Origin: Toxorhynchites rutilus septentrionalis
Lineage: Eukaryota; Arthropoda; Insecta; Diptera; Culicidae
DNA: 64,000 nt
Reading direction: 5' to 3'
Assembly (NCBI RefSeq): GCF_029784135.1
Contig: NC_073745.1
Location: 46,589,116 to 46,653,115, forward strand
Shown here: in pieces, positions 11,148 to 22,429 of the stretch
Numbering within the stretch: the stretch's first letter is position 1
Layout: each line of letters starts with the position of its first letter
The notes under the pieces: generated by a model
Database searches by the model: none
What the model was told of the DNA's origin: nothing
The model's input: only the letters and a program-made list of their open reading frames with translations
Translations under genes and position numbers: made by a program

Positions 11148-12445
11148 AAGGGTGTGTCACATCAAATTGCATCACGGAAAAAACGCTGTAGAAATTTAAT
11201 TTTTAGGAATTATATCTTCAGCTTTCGCTTATAATCAGATAAGAGTGTATAGCTCACGTTGGCCATGCTTCACTGTCAATTTTTCGTAAATTTGGAAAAA
11301 TTTGGCCAACCAAAAAAGAGCGTCGTGAATTAATCCTGTACACTCATTTCGAGAATCCGGAGTTGTCACATCGGGACATCGGTAAGATGCTGGGAATCGT
11401 CCAATCCACGGTCAGCAGAGTACTAAAACGATACTTCGAGAACCTAACCATCGACCGCAAGGTGAAGAACCGCAAAAATGGATGCTCCGTCAGTGAAAAA
11501 GATCACAAACGCGTAGTTAAGCAGTTTAGACGTGATCCGAGAAGTTCGGTCCGGGATGTCGCCAATAAGCTGAATTTGTCAAGTTCATTCGTCCAGCGAA
11601 CCAAGCAGCGGGAGGGCCTGCGTACATACAAGGTTCAGAAGGCTCCTAACCTGCGACGAAAGGCAAAACATGGTGGGGAAGACGCGAGCCCGGAAGCTGT
11701 ACACCGAAATGCTGACGAAGCCGCATTGCCTGGTAATGGACGACGAAACCTACGTCAAAGCGGACTTTCGTCAACTCCCGGGCCTGTTGTTCTTCTCCGC
11801 AGAGGACAAATTCAGCGTTCCGGAGGAGATTCGCAAGCAGAAACTATCCAAGTTTGCCAAAAAGTACATGGTGTGGCAAGCGATCTCCCTCTGAGGAAAG
11901 CGGAGCGCCCCTTCGTGATGACCGGCACGGTAAACGAGCAGGTTTACCTTAACGAGTGCCTACAGAAGCGCTTACTACCACTATTGAAGCGGCACGAGGG
12001 CCCGACCATCTTCTAGCCGGATCTCGCTTCGTGCCACTATTCAAAGGACGTGTTGGAGTGGTACGAAGCCAACGGGGTCACCTTCGTGCCAAAGGAAATG
12101 AACCCGCCCAACACGCCGGAGCTTCGCCCAATAGAGAAATATTGGGCGATTATGAAGCAGGCCCTCCGGAAGAACCCAAAAGTTGTCAAATCGGAGGCGG
12201 GCTTCAAGAGAAAATGGATTTCTGTTAAAAAAAAACTACAACCTGACGTTGTACAGAACCTTATGGACGGGGTAAAGAGGAAGGTGCGAGCATACGGGCT
12301 TGGGCTCGAAGTATGAATAAAAAGAAAATGCCAAAAGTTGTTTAATAGTTTTTATTTTACTGTCTAAAATTTTCAAAAGGATCGGTCTACTGGGCGAATT
12401 TCTACAGCGTTTTTTTCGTGATGCAATTTGATGTGACACACCCTT
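11148..12445 (+). mobile_element. DD37E Tc1/mariner element, copy A (both ends present)
   Basis: The ends AAGGGTGTGTCACATCAAAT and its inverse (ending at 12445) are terminal inverted repeats of more than 25 bp. TA dinucleotides flank both sides (11146-11147, 12446-12447). The length of 1298 bp is normal for a full Tc1/mariner element. A second copy lies at 52322-53605 on the other strand. Confidence 0.92.
11363..12316 (+). pseudogene. DD37E transposase, broken (copy A)
   Basis: The transposase has an N-terminal helix-turn-helix region (MLGIVQSTVSRVLKRY; RDVANKLNLSSSFVQR) and a DDE catalytic domain. Catalytic residues are Asp in VMDDETYVK, Asp in PDLASCHYS and Glu in RPIEKYW. There are 37 residues between the last two, which defines DD37E. 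Compared with copy B it has a 1-base insertion near 11652, a TGA at 11892-11894 where B has a Cys codon, a 1-base loss near 11912 and a TAG at 12014-12016 where Trp is expected. It cannot make a full protein. The true start codon is probably upstream of 11363. Confidence 0.9.
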
Positions 12446-12447
12446 TA

Positions 12448-14921
12448 TGGTATCATTTGCATTCGAATATGTGTTACATTGGGGTGAATGCTACACTCCG
12501 GAGGATTGGAGTATTTGTTACATTCGGAAAAATGTGCTCCAGATAAACGTGTTTCTGGTGAATGATATACGGGTAAATGTTACACAAACTGCTGTCCATC
12601 TAATAACTTTGCTCCGATGATGTGTTGCATATTTTTATTCAGCCTTCAAGCTTTGTTAAGAATTTACAAAAATTGAGAATCAGTAATGCACCTACTTGTG
12701 CATAAATTAGTGTGGCAATCAAAGAGACAAGTCTCAAGTTATTTCTTGAAATTGGATGCTGAAGATGAAACAATAGCCAGCGGCTTCAACATCAATTACA
12801 TTAATTACAAAGAGAACATTGGATTCGTCCCCGGGAAATCGGGATCGGGAAATTTTTCCTCATAGCAAAGTTCTCCCGTTTTACGTTGATTCGCGCGTGT
12901 CTTTGAATTTACCACCCCAATATGAACTTATCACGTCTGTACTTTCATTATTTCTCGAAATATTCATAATCTACGACGAAAGGTTATTTTACGGTCAATA
13001 CTATAAATATATCCCAGTGGCAAAAGGTCCTACCGAAATGTTCTAGGAAGCAAATAAAATTTGATTAGATTTATTAGATTATTGGCATGCGATATTTTGT
13101 CACGAGGTTACAGCGTTTCAAAAATTATGTATGTAAATTGAAGAAAAATTATGAAAATTATTACTTCTGGTCTGCTTATCTATTAGAAAGTAATTTTTTT
13201 CACATCACAATAGATGTCGATAATGTGCCATCGCGAAAGAAACAAAAATCTGTAATTTCAACACTTTTCTTCCATCCCTATATTCAAATTCAATCACAAT
13301 TACCTGATGTTGAGACGTTAAGTTCTCACAACAAATCCATTAAAACATCTTAGATAATGAGAACAGTTGTTCATATAACTCACAACCCATTCACCGTCAA
13401 AACACGGACAGTTGGAATACATTATAAAACTGTCAACTCTGTTCCGAATATTGAAATCATAGCCAAATAAGCGGCTTTTCGCCGAACTCTAGCCGGGCAT
13501 GCCAATCCAAAACAAAAAGTATTATTTTCCAAAAAAATATAAAAAAGATTAAAACCGACACGTGCCCGTTACTGATGTCGTACGTGAACGTGTTTGATTT
13601 GGGCACTTTTTGGACGTCGGATGCCGCCCACCCATTTTCGCGATATCGAAACGTCATGAGTCCCGGGAGTCCCGCCTGAAAGTGCTCACGTGTGTTCGGT
13701 GGGAACACGTGTCAGAATCAGGCCATCAGGATTTCGATTTATTAATTTCAATAACGAGATCGTGCAAATGCATAACTTTGCATATGTCGCTCCAGCAATT
13801 GCTTCAAGACAAACCCAACCGGACCAACGCGATTTAAATGCGCTTGTTCGACAGATTCTGCGGTGATGGGGAGGTCCGGCCACATCGTCTAGACACTGGA
13901 GGGGTCAGTCTCCAAGAATCATTAGTTCAATTTCATGCAACATTTCCCCCCGCAGCCGACAGCGCAGACCACGCAAAAACAAATGCAGACACTCCCCGCC
14001 GTGAAGCGGGAAATAATGCATGTGTACGATTCCGGAAAGGCGTCAGGATGCTCGAGCTCCTCGAGGTAGAACAACCGTTGTGATTTTGTGTACAGGACTC
14101 ACAACACAAACCAACCAAGTTCGAGTAACAGACACGTCCAGGCACTAAATTAATGGTTGTTCGTAATCCACCCGACTGGTCAGCGACACGAGGGAGGCCC
14201 CCGGGACAGGGAGCCGTCCGTCGGTGGTTTTTGCATACAAACTGGATGTAGTAATGCACATGGCACCGTTTGGATGAGTGCTTATTATTGGCGCGATAGT
14301 AACCTTCGAACTCGAAACGTGCACTCCGATGAACGATTCGCGAGTGGCAACGGTTGTTTGCTCACTAATTACGAGGAATAGTCCTCATGCTTCCAATTAT
14401 GACTTATTCCGGTTGATGGCACAAGACCATCTCTTATTACAAATAATTAAAAAATTAGTTTAGGGTTAGTTTCGGTCAATACTAACATCAATGATCTCTG
14501 GGAGGCTGTAATACTAACCACGTAATAATCGATGCCGTCAATTTTTATTCGAATTTGTTCCAGATCAAATTATTATTCAATACTCAATATACTTCATGTG
14601 GCATTTCATTGTTTAGGGTACTCACTTGTTTATCATGATACACAACTTGTGATAATAATTAGTCATACTAGTTCATCCGTACATTTATTGCGGTGAATTC
14701 CGGTTCAAAAGAATCCCCATTGAATGGTCCTGTGATGTTGAGTATCATCACAAAATACCAAACAACTTCAATTGAAGCAAATATTAGTTTTCCATACCGA
14801 CAAGATAAAAACATTTATTGCCATAAATGTTTCACTCATCGTTGGTATACAATAAAAATATTACACTTTGGCGAGCCCCACGCCGATTCATTGATAATTC
14901 AGTTCAGCAAATCTCAGCGAC
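12448..14921. other. Noncoding upstream region of the fibrinogen-related gene
   Basis: No recognisable gene was found on either strand. Near 12470-12580 there is a degenerate 'gttacattcgg' repeat related to the 538-715 minisatellite. The block at about 13560-14260 is more GC-balanced and could be regulatory or an exon of an unseen transcript, but no frame is convincing. Confidence 0.35.
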
Positions 14922-14927
14922 TATAAA
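14922..14927 (+). promoter_or_regulatory. Probable TATA box of the fibrinogen-related gene
   Basis: TATAAA lies about 50 bases upstream of the chosen start codon. An initiator-like TCATTA follows at roughly the right distance (about 14964), which leaves a very short 5' UTR. Confidence 0.5.
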
Positions 14928-14975
14928 TTAAGTGACAATTCGTCGATATGGATCCATTATTCGGTCATTAGAAAC

Positions 14976-16276
14976 ATGGGGCTCACGGTTCAACTCTCAC
15001 TGGCGATTTTCGCATTTTCGATCGATGTTCTCGCGGATCCCATCGCGAATGAAAGTACCGGGGTATCGGTTGATCGGGAGCTACAGGAGTTGCGTAATAG
15101 GTAAGCCATTGTCGAATATCGTTCTGAACCGCATGACTCACTCGCATGGCATCATTCCACCAGACTGGATCTGCTTTACGTGACGAACAGCGAACAAATA
15201 GAGGCACTTGTTTCCGAAATTCACCGTTTGAGAACGGCTGTAGAAAGCGTTGGATGGCTTTCTGAGCGGATGGAGCGATCCCTGCACGGAATGGGAACCA
15301 ACCATGATGTTCTGTTGAGAAACGTGACTACGCTAACAATGCAGTCGAAGTAAGTGATGTCTAAGTCATGTAAACTTCTAGTTCTGGTGTTTATGTATGT
15401 GTCATTTTTCGATATAGCGAAATAGTGGAAAACCAGAGATACTGCGCGAATCACGAGGCGTTGAAGAATATGTTCTTCGAGCTTACCCCGAGGTGTAATG
15501 TGTCGGGTGGTCATCTTCTTCCACCGTTTCCCAATTCCACCGTTGATCCTGGCACATCGAACAGGCTCTATCGCTCGTGCAGTGAAGCCCCAGATCGCTC
15601 CGGAGTGTACAGAATCGCTCTCAACGGCAACAGCAGCTACTTCGAGGCGTACTGCGAGCAGGAGAAATACGGTGGTCGCTGGCTAGTGTTCCAAAGACGA
15701 CAAGATGGATCTGTGAGTTTTAATCGTACCTATAGCGATTACACACACGGATTCGGCGATGCTAAGGGAGAGTACTGGCTGGGTTTGGAGAACCTTTTTC
15801 AACTAACCTCGCGATACTCCCACGAATTGTTGATTGTGATGGATAACTTCACCGATTATTCAGTGTTCGAATCATATCGTGGTTTTAGAGTGGAGGGAGC
15901 AGCTTCTTTGTATACGCTTAGGCTTTCTGGAAGTGGCATAGGGACCGCTGGCGATGCATTCTCTATTTACAACAACGAGAAGTTTATAGCCTATGACAGC
16001 GTTAATGGCTCAGTACCTTGCGCTGTATCACTGGCGAGCGGATTCTGGCACTGGGGCTGCAGTTCGCACACTAGCAGGTAAGCTACGAATGGTTGATGAA
16101 CGACGGACTTGCCCGATGAATTGTACTCTTTTTCTATTTGTAGGAGCAATTTGAACGGTGTTTATGGAATTCGTGGATCAGATAGACAGGGAATCTGGTG
16201 GGGAAATTTCAACAATGGGGGATTATTCGATAATCATCTCAAGAGAGTTCAAATGATGATTCGAATCGTCGCGTAG
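14976..16276 (+). CDS. Fibrinogen-related secreted protein (FREP/ficolin-like), four exons
   Basis: Exons 14976-15100, 15164-15349, 15418-16077 and 16144-16276 join in frame to 367 residues, all with GT...AG introns of 62-68 bp. Residues 1-21 form a signal peptide (MGLTVQLSLAIFAFSIDVLA). Residues ~35-108 are Leu-rich heptads (LQELRNR...IHRLRTAVESVGWLSERM), a likely coiled coil for oligomerisation. Residues ~155-367 are a fibrinogen C-terminal domain: GVYRI, GGRWLVFQRRQDGSVSFNR, GFGDAKGEYWLGLENL, CAVSLASGFWHWGCSS, SNLNGVYG. The Cys pairs at SCSEAP/AYCEQ and PCAV/WGCS are kept. The usual Asp-rich calcium loop before the second Cys pair is replaced by AYDSVNGSVP. Mosquito FREPs bind microbial surfaces in haemolymph immunity; the specific role here is inference. 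Confidence 0.93.
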
Positions 16277-16338
16277 ATGTATGCGATTGAATAACTCTTC
16301 AAGTGGCAAACGATCAACAATGAAATGAAAAGATTCAG

Positions 16339-16344
16339 AATAAA
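16339..16344 (+). terminator. Polyadenylation signal of the fibrinogen-related gene
   Basis: AATAAA, overlapping a second 'aaataaac', lies about 65 bases after the stop codon, giving a short 3' UTR. Confidence 0.7.
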
Positions 16345-16379
16345 ATAAACTTATTGTTGCGCATAAAAAAAGAGACAAA

Positions 16380-17326
16380 TATTGTTTTTTTTTTCATTGG
16401 AAGTACGAAGAGGAATCATTCGGTGTGATGCGAGGGTCTTTCCAGAATTAAAATTTTTTCATCCGTTGAATACATTGCCGCCACTATGAGGATGAAATCA
16501 TCATCAGCTACAGGAAATGTGTTATTCTCATCTATTCGTGTTGGAGCAAGAATAGCAAAAAAAAACCCTCAATTTGCTATAATTTTATAATTAAGTAGAG
16601 AACTAGTTTTTTCAAACTGTATCATGTTCGATATTAAAATTCGTGAACGTGGAAATCGTCCGTTGTATGATTCATTGTCAACCACTCAGCTCATGAGCGC
16701 ACATGAAAAAAAATAAAAGTCGTGTTGTATGTTTGATTTGCTAAAACAAATCCTAGAGAAATTCTGAAAAATTAAATTCAAAAAATAGTGGGAAATAGTT
16801 CGAGGAATAAAACACGGTTAACATATGACATGTCTCGTTGCCAAACACCGTGCAAAGACGAATCGCCGATATGACGTTAAGATGCCAATTTTAGCAGTTA
16901 TCAAACAATCGCCTTAATTTGCGATCCAACTCGATGAATTTACGGTTATCAGCTCCTGTGCAAAATTGATGGTATTTGTGAAATACATTAACTCTGGAAG
17001 TTTTGAGAAGAAGCGTCTTTTATGTAGTGATTTTGCAACTAGTACTATATTCAATGATATCATAGCTGAAATGAATCTACTTTATGAACGGGGTGGTAGA
17101 AAAAGGTTACTGAGGGAAGTTCAGAAGTTAATTTTCCTAATAAATTAGTATTGAAAAAAAGGTTAAAGTGCATATTCAAAAACCAAAGTTAATCATTGTA
17201 TGATTCAACGATATGCCCTATTTCTACCATCGCTGGAAATACTATGAAAAATGTGAAACTTCTTCTTCTTCTTTTCAAATGGCACCAACGTTCCTAAAGG
17301 AACTTCGCCGTCTCAACGAAGTATTA
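16380..17326. other. Noncoding DNA downstream of the fibrinogen-related gene
   Basis: No gene is seen. The last ~60 bases ('cttcttcttcttc...gtattacttgcgac') resemble 63620-63680 and are probably the end of a dispersed repeat that served as hAT target. Confidence 0.4.
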
Positions 17327-17334
17327 CTTGCGAC

Positions 17335-18781
17335 CAGTTTTCCGAAAAACACTTACACATGTCCACGCGATGTGAAAATTCCATGCTTTTGTTTGAATTC
17401 GAACATGATTTTCGCTAGTGTTAAGTGTCTATCCCCAACACGAACAATGATACACAAACATAGACATGTGAAAACGAACACGATGTTTATAATTCAAGAA
17501 CATCATGTACAAACATATCACCCGATGTCGCAGTATTCATTGCTTTCGTTTCGTTTCGTTTTCATACACGGAAAGAAATTATTCATCCCAAAACATTTCT
17601 TCGTAGAATACTTTTTCACAGAAACGAACTTGAAATTTAATTCGCATTACAAAAATTACATGAGCTGAGAGGCCATGAGTTCATACATATTTTGCAAGTC
17701 TGATTAAATAATCCTTGGTTTAGTGCAGAGAAACATTCTCTGAATAGAAAGAAGCTTTCTATGAGATTTTTTTGCGTGCATGTTGGCAATTAAAGTCTGG
17801 GGAACCGATTGCGCAACGGGCGACGTCGTACAAATGCTGACCAAAAAAAATAAATACCCAAAAATTAGTCTTAGATACATCCTTCAGCGGCACACAGCAG
17901 AACCTGCAGAGAAATTTCAGCGGCTAAAACACACTATTAATTTCTCGATGTTATCACAAACTGAATGAAGGAAAAAACTAAAAGCTACACTTACACTGCA
18001 CTGCATATGCTATGTGTGCATGCGTTTGCATCATCCTTTCTTCTCCTCTTCTTCGCTCGTTTTATAGCTCGGGTCGCGTTCGTCGCGAACAAGCCATTTG
18101 TATTCAAAGATCCAGCCAAAATGGTTGCTCCCGTGGTCGAGTGATTAGCGTCACGCCTAACATGTTACTGCTGAATAATTGTGGTACCTTATATTCGATT
18201 AAAATTATAGAAATATTGTAATCAAAATTTGTTGTGGTTAACTAAACATCTCCGGCACGCTCTATTCAATTTTAGTACTTGTTCAAATAGCTAATAATAG
18301 CGAATGTTACATGAATTCAATATATAAATTGATGCGTGCACTAAATAATGATATCAATTGTGAAAAACTTTGATATCAATCGACGTTTATTTTGTTCAGA
18401 ACAGATATAGAGGTTTATTTAATTTGTCCAATATTTTAGACGAAGCATCCATTGTCATGATAGGAAAGCATTTTCTCCATGTCAACATACCAACACACCA
18501 CGCGTTGAGTGGTGGTGGTGTGGTGTCCGATTCGCTTTTCTACTCTACGCACTGCCGGTGCTTGGGGTGAAAATGCAAGAGAAACTGTACACCATGTTCG
18601 AACATCATGTGAAACATTGGGATTAAACATCGTATGTCCAAACATACAACGAATACAAACATGTCACATTTTCAAACATAGGTACGAAAAAATCATGTTT
18701 GTATTCAAACACAAAACTGCGAACAGCAGCGTGGACATGTTTATCCTGGACGCAGTGTTTTTTGTGAAACACGGAAGACTG
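17335..18781 (+). mobile_element. hAT-type non-autonomous element, copy A
   Basis: The ends CAGTTTTCCG and CGGAAGACTG are inverted repeats. Longer imperfect inversion extends about 100 bp inward (shared 'acatgtccacgc' and 'aaacatgatt'). A perfect 8-bp direct repeat CTTGCGAC flanks it (17327-17334, 18782-18789). CAG ends with an 8-bp duplication are typical of hAT elements. No transposase frame is present. A second copy is at 51882-54997. Confidence 0.85.
18127..18180 (+). repeat. tRNA-like SINE 5' fragment inside hAT copy A
   Basis: 'gctcccgtggtcgagtgat' plus 'tagcgtcacgcctaacatg' is a tRNA-type A-box region like that of the SINEs at 19701-19891 and 49248-49450. The B box is absent. The same fragment sits in hAT copy B (54437-54490), so it entered before the element spread. 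Confidence 0.65.
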
Positions 18782-18789
18782 CTTGCGAC

Positions 18790-19556
18790 ATTTTGATCAT
18801 TACAGGCACATCTTTTTTTGTGCGGGGGATAGGGACCGCATAAAAAAACTTGCAAAACTTCACCAGTAGCTTCAAAAAACCGTGTTCGGTGCACATTTTG
18901 AAAAAAACTTTTTTTGTGTTGTAGATAGGGACCGCATAAAAAAAAGTTTCCCCCAAGAAAATAATTCTAATCCACGCCGTTCACCGTTCAATTTCCTCTT
19001 GTTTCCCTGCTTTGCGATGGGGCAGTTTGCATCTTCGGTTGCGCGTGGCTGTTTTGTTGTGCTTTTAGTTGCATGCCGAAACGTGATGCTGTTAAGACGC
19101 GTCCACATCACGCCGAGCGGCCTTGGCCGCCCGGTAAAGCCGACTAAATGTGGACGAATCGCCCCGGCTTGCCGACGTACCGAAAACCGACTTGAAACAA
19201 ATTGTACCTAACCCGAAACAAGTGGGTCCGGTTCGAGAATGTCGAACCAAAACAAAACGAAGTAAATTAGCGTTGACGACATTGTGCTTCGTGTGTTCGT
19301 GACTGCATCGTACATCCGATGGGGCTTCGGCTTCGTCCACCCGATGTGGCCATTACATAACGAACCGAATATACCACCTGGTACAGGCCGATCGACATCA
19401 TTCGGCATAATGTAGACGCGCTTTTAGATATCATGTTATGCAAAAACTTTGAAAAACTTAGAGCATTTGATGGGAGTAGGGGAATGATTTCAGAGGTGGA
19501 TAATTGAGACGCAAATATGCTTTTTTCGCACTGAAATGCATATAAACCATCGAACA
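18790..19556. other. Noncoding DNA with a short direct repeat
   Basis: Two ~80-bp-spaced copies of 'atagggaccgcataaaaaaa' occur at about 18828-18850 and 18925-18947. The block 18970-19430 is GC-richer than its surroundings but no gene is recognised. Confidence 0.4.
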
Positions 19557-19700
19557 AAACTAAATGGACGATAACTTCGTCAAATATGCTTCTTTTCATG
19601 TACCGCACAAAAAAAAATTGCACAAAAAAAAACAGCACAAGAACAGAAAACCGCACAAAAAAATCACACAGAAAAAAATTCGAACAAAAACATGTTTTAC
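19557..19700 (+). repeat. Second copy of the 'cgcacaaaaaaa' dispersed repeat
   Basis: This matches 10304-10420 ('aaactaaatggacgataac' followed by 'cgcacaaaaa' units). It is directly followed by a SINE. Confidence 0.65.
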
Positions 19701-19891
19701 AGTACTTAGTTTGGATTCCTATGCCAAATAACACTCCTTGAATGCATTATGAGTGGCAACCTCTGGAATACGCGTGAACACAGTGCAAGTCTAAGGAAAT
19801 TTCTTTGACGAAAAATTTCACCGACCAGAACGGGAATCGAACCCGAACCTCCGGCATGTTAGGTGTGACGCTAACCACTCGGCCACGGAGA
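19701..19891 (-). repeat. tRNA-derived SINE, ~190 bp
   Basis: On the minus strand it starts 'ctccgtggccgagtggtta' (A box) and has 'ggttcgattcccgttctgg' (B box). The tail ends 'tttggcataggaatcc...taagtact'. Head and tail match 49248-49450 and 22191-22345, so this is a SINE and not a working tRNA gene. No acceptor stem can be closed. Confidence 0.82.
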
Positions 19892-20359
19892 AACTTAGAA
19901 ACTTCGAATTTAAAATTTAAATTTTGCTCATGTTAGAAACTATTTCAACACAAACTTCCGTCAAGATGTTCGGTATAAGTGTAGCCCTTACCTAGCGAAT
20001 ATTTTTCAATCGTCGCAAACCATCGCAAATCTGGTCTGGCTCATGTTAGTAATTGGCGCCCAATTGCCACCTCTGGTTATATTGCCAAATTCGATGGGCT
20101 CTTAAAGTTGCTGGATGGGCAATATGAATCTGCTTTCTTCCTCATTTGATGACTGATCTTCCCTATGAAATACTGAAGGAATACTTGGACATGACAAATG
20201 ATTTCTCTGTCCGCGTTTCGTTCGGTGGAACCGCGTTGAGCCAGTTATTATGTGTCATGTAAAAGTCATGCCGAAAGTTCGCTTTCACCGGATTTTTAAT
20301 TCTTCTACAAAGCAAGACCAAAATATTTCTACGCATCTAACACAACAAAGAAAATTATA
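19892..20359. other. Noncoding spacer
   Basis: No gene or repeat was recognised between the SINE and the mariner element. Confidence 0.4.
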
Positions 20360-20693
20360 TAAGGTTGGGGAAAAAGTCATCCATTATTTTCTCGGCAATT
20401 GGTGTTAGTGACCAATATCTCGCTTAATTTCGATCATACAATTTCAAGTTTAGGCTCGTTGTAATGGTGGCATTTCACACAAAAAAAATCTTTGGCTGTT
20501 TTTGTTTGTTCCATTCTATTGTGAGTTACAGTGTGTTAACTATGGAGGTCAACGAAGAGAAAATTCGGCACATTTTACACTTTTTCTTTTATAACTGCGA
20601 AAATGCAAGCCAGGCCACTGAAGTTGTGAAAAATGTCTATGGTGCCGATACATCCACAGAAAAATACGTGCAATTTAATTAATTTTTAATATA

Positions 20694-21174
20694 TTTGTCT
20701 TTCAGATTAAACGCTCACGTAAAACAATCGAATAGCTTCTTATAACTTTTTTTTTCGCTCCGTCGATGGTAATACTGCATTCCCCACTTCGGGACGATAA
20801 TATTCGGCTGCTCGTTCAGTCTGATCGGATGGTTTTTAAGTGTCAAGATGTATAATTTACAAGAACGTGTATTTTTAATGAAATCATATTACTCGAGCAA
20901 CCGAATTTCAACATTTCTCGTCGTCGACTGCTTCCTCTGTAGGTACGTGAAGGACCGTTGCTATGTTAATAAGCCGCAAAATTTGAAGGAACTTAAAGAA
21001 GAAATAATTCGGATTTTCAACAGCATCGTTTAAAAAGTGTTATCGAAAAAAGGGGTGGTCACATCGGAAATGTCCTAAAATAAGCTTTATTTTTGTTTGC
21101 AAAAATAAAAATCGGTTCACTTTTGTAGAAGTTATTAAAATTTGTTGCGTGAGCGTTTAATCTGAAGGACCTTG
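20694..21174 (+). mobile_element. Tc-like element, internal-deletion derivative, inside mariner A
   Basis: The inverted ends share TTCAGATTAAACGCTCACG, with TA flanks at 20692-20693 and 21175-21176. The 481-bp length is about a third of a full element. The transposase start and end are both kept, so this is a recent deletion product. Confidence 0.82.
20848..21033 (+). pseudogene. Tc-like transposase: N-terminus fused to C-terminus
   Basis: A 61-codon frame begins MYNLQERVFLMKSYYSSN, like the start of insect Tc-like transposases. It then jumps into a transposase C-terminus (DCFLCRYVKDRCYVNKPQN, LKELKEEIIRIFNSI). All catalytic residues of the DDE domain lie in the missing part. Confidence 0.72.
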
Positions 21175-21264
21175 TAGAATTTGTTTTTTAATTCAATACA
21201 CTAAATTAAGATCTCTCTACTGTCAACAAATGGACCGTTTGAAGCTAGCAATTGACCAGAAACG

Positions 21265-21450
21265 AGACCCGAGACTCGTTCCAAAAGCGGTTTTTTAACC
21301 GAGGCCCTTTTTTTTGAGCCGAAGCTCTTTCCAAAAGCTGTTTTTTGTTTACCGCGGCCCTTATTTTGAACCGAAACTCTTCCCAAAAGCAGCTCTTTTT
21401 TAACCGTGGTTCATTTGTAAAGAACCGTGGATCGTACGCTCGCTCATCTC
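21265..21450 (+). repeat. ~53-bp minisatellite inserted in mariner A
   Basis: About three units ('ccgaaactcttcccaaaagc' then T-rich run and 'aaccg') interrupt the mariner between the codons for DQKR and VLFHQD. The frame read through it is an artefact. Confidence 0.7.
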
Positions 21451-21812
21451 TAAGGTGTTGTGTTCCATCAGGACAACGCAAGGCCACACAATTCCGAGAG
21501 CTTGATTGTGATGTTTTAATGCATCCACCATATAGTCCGTACCTGGCACCAAGTGATTTGCACCTTTTTCTCGCATTGCAAAATTTCCAGAGTGATGAGA
21601 AATTGGGATCAAGAGAAAATTGTAAAAGTCTACTGCTAGAGTTTTCCGCCAATAAGTCATTATGATAGGGACATTATGAAGCTACTTTTAGAACGACAAA
21701 AAAATTTACAACAAAACGGTGCATATTTGGACCAAATCTGACAATCCGAAGCATATTAAAAATAGTTTTGAATTTCAGCCAAAAATAATGAATTACTTTT
21801 TCCCCAACCTTA

Positions 21813-22190
21813 TACAAGGGGGTCTCCGTAGCCCTCACGGTGTGCGTCCGTTTAGTAAGCGAGGAATCGTGGGTTTAATTATAGAACCCTCCATTGATTG
21901 CTATTCTAAAAGGCCTTTTTCATGGCGAGAGGCAATTGAATTTTGTAGTTTCAAGCCTCTATAATCGAAAAAAAACAATCAAACCAAAAAAATCAATAAC
22001 GATTCAACAATCATCTAGGATGACGAGCGTCCGAAAGGGGTTTCTCAAAACAGAGAGTTTAAGAAAAGTTTTCCCAAACCAGTTTTCCTGAGGTCTCTAG
22101 CCTCAAAAAGGTCACCTTTTCAAGATTAAAGGCTAAAGAACTGGAAAAACTTAAATCCCCCATTAATTCAAGAGATCATCATCATCATCA
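21813..22190. other. Noncoding spacer
   Basis: No gene is seen. A short ATC run lies at 22174-22192. Confidence 0.4.
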
Positions 22191-22345
22191 TCACGCTCTC
22201 GTGGTCGAGTGACTAACGCCAAACCTATCATACCTGAGTTTATGGTGTATTCTAGATTTCGTCACTCAGAATACATTCAAGGCGTGTTCATTTGGCATAG
22301 GAATCTCAGCTAAGTACCAATAAAAATGACGCAAGTAATTACTTC
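22191..22345 (+). repeat. tRNA-derived SINE, shortened copy
   Basis: The A-box head 'ctcgtggtcgagtgactaac' and the tail 'tttggcataggaatctcagc' with 'taaaaatgacgcaagtaa' match the other SINE copies. The B-box segment is missing. Confidence 0.72.
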
Positions 22346-22429
22346 TTTAAGATGACAAAGTTCCTTCAGGAATGTTATTGCCACTGAGAAAGATCGGAAA
22401 TCGGAAAAAAATATTTTAAAATATACACT

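Larger units (their letters stand above)
20542..21690 (+). pseudogene. mariner transposase remnants
   Basis: The N-terminal frame from ATG 20542 has the mariner helix-turn-helix start ('EKIRHILHFFFYNCENASQA', 'VYGADTSTEKYVQF'). After the gap, about 21225-21270 encodes 'MDRLKLAIDQKR'. About 21450 onward carries the VLFHQDNA-type catalytic motif and LMHPPYSPYLAPSDLHLF, with shifts and stops between pieces. This cannot be functional. Confidence 0.8.
20360..21812 (+). mobile_element. mariner element A, internally deleted and interrupted
   Basis: The ends TAAGGTTGGGGAAAAAGT are inverted at 21812, with TA on both sides (20358-20359, 21813-21814). The transposase N-terminus is present, the catalytic centre is missing, and the C-terminal part resumes at about 21190. 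It holds a Tc-like element (20694-21174) and a minisatellite (about 21265-21450). A related copy is at 49538-55250 and shows the same internal gap. Confidence 0.85.

Noticed and set aside
19381..19424. Minus-strand KRVYIMPNDV resembling the histone H3 C-terminus
   Set aside because: Only about ten codons match and neither upstream nor downstream sequence continues as H3. Given the histone-like pieces elsewhere it is tempting, but it could be chance.
19819..19890. Possible tRNA gene (A and B boxes present)
   Set aside because: The head and tail recur in other copies as a SINE and no acceptor stem closes.
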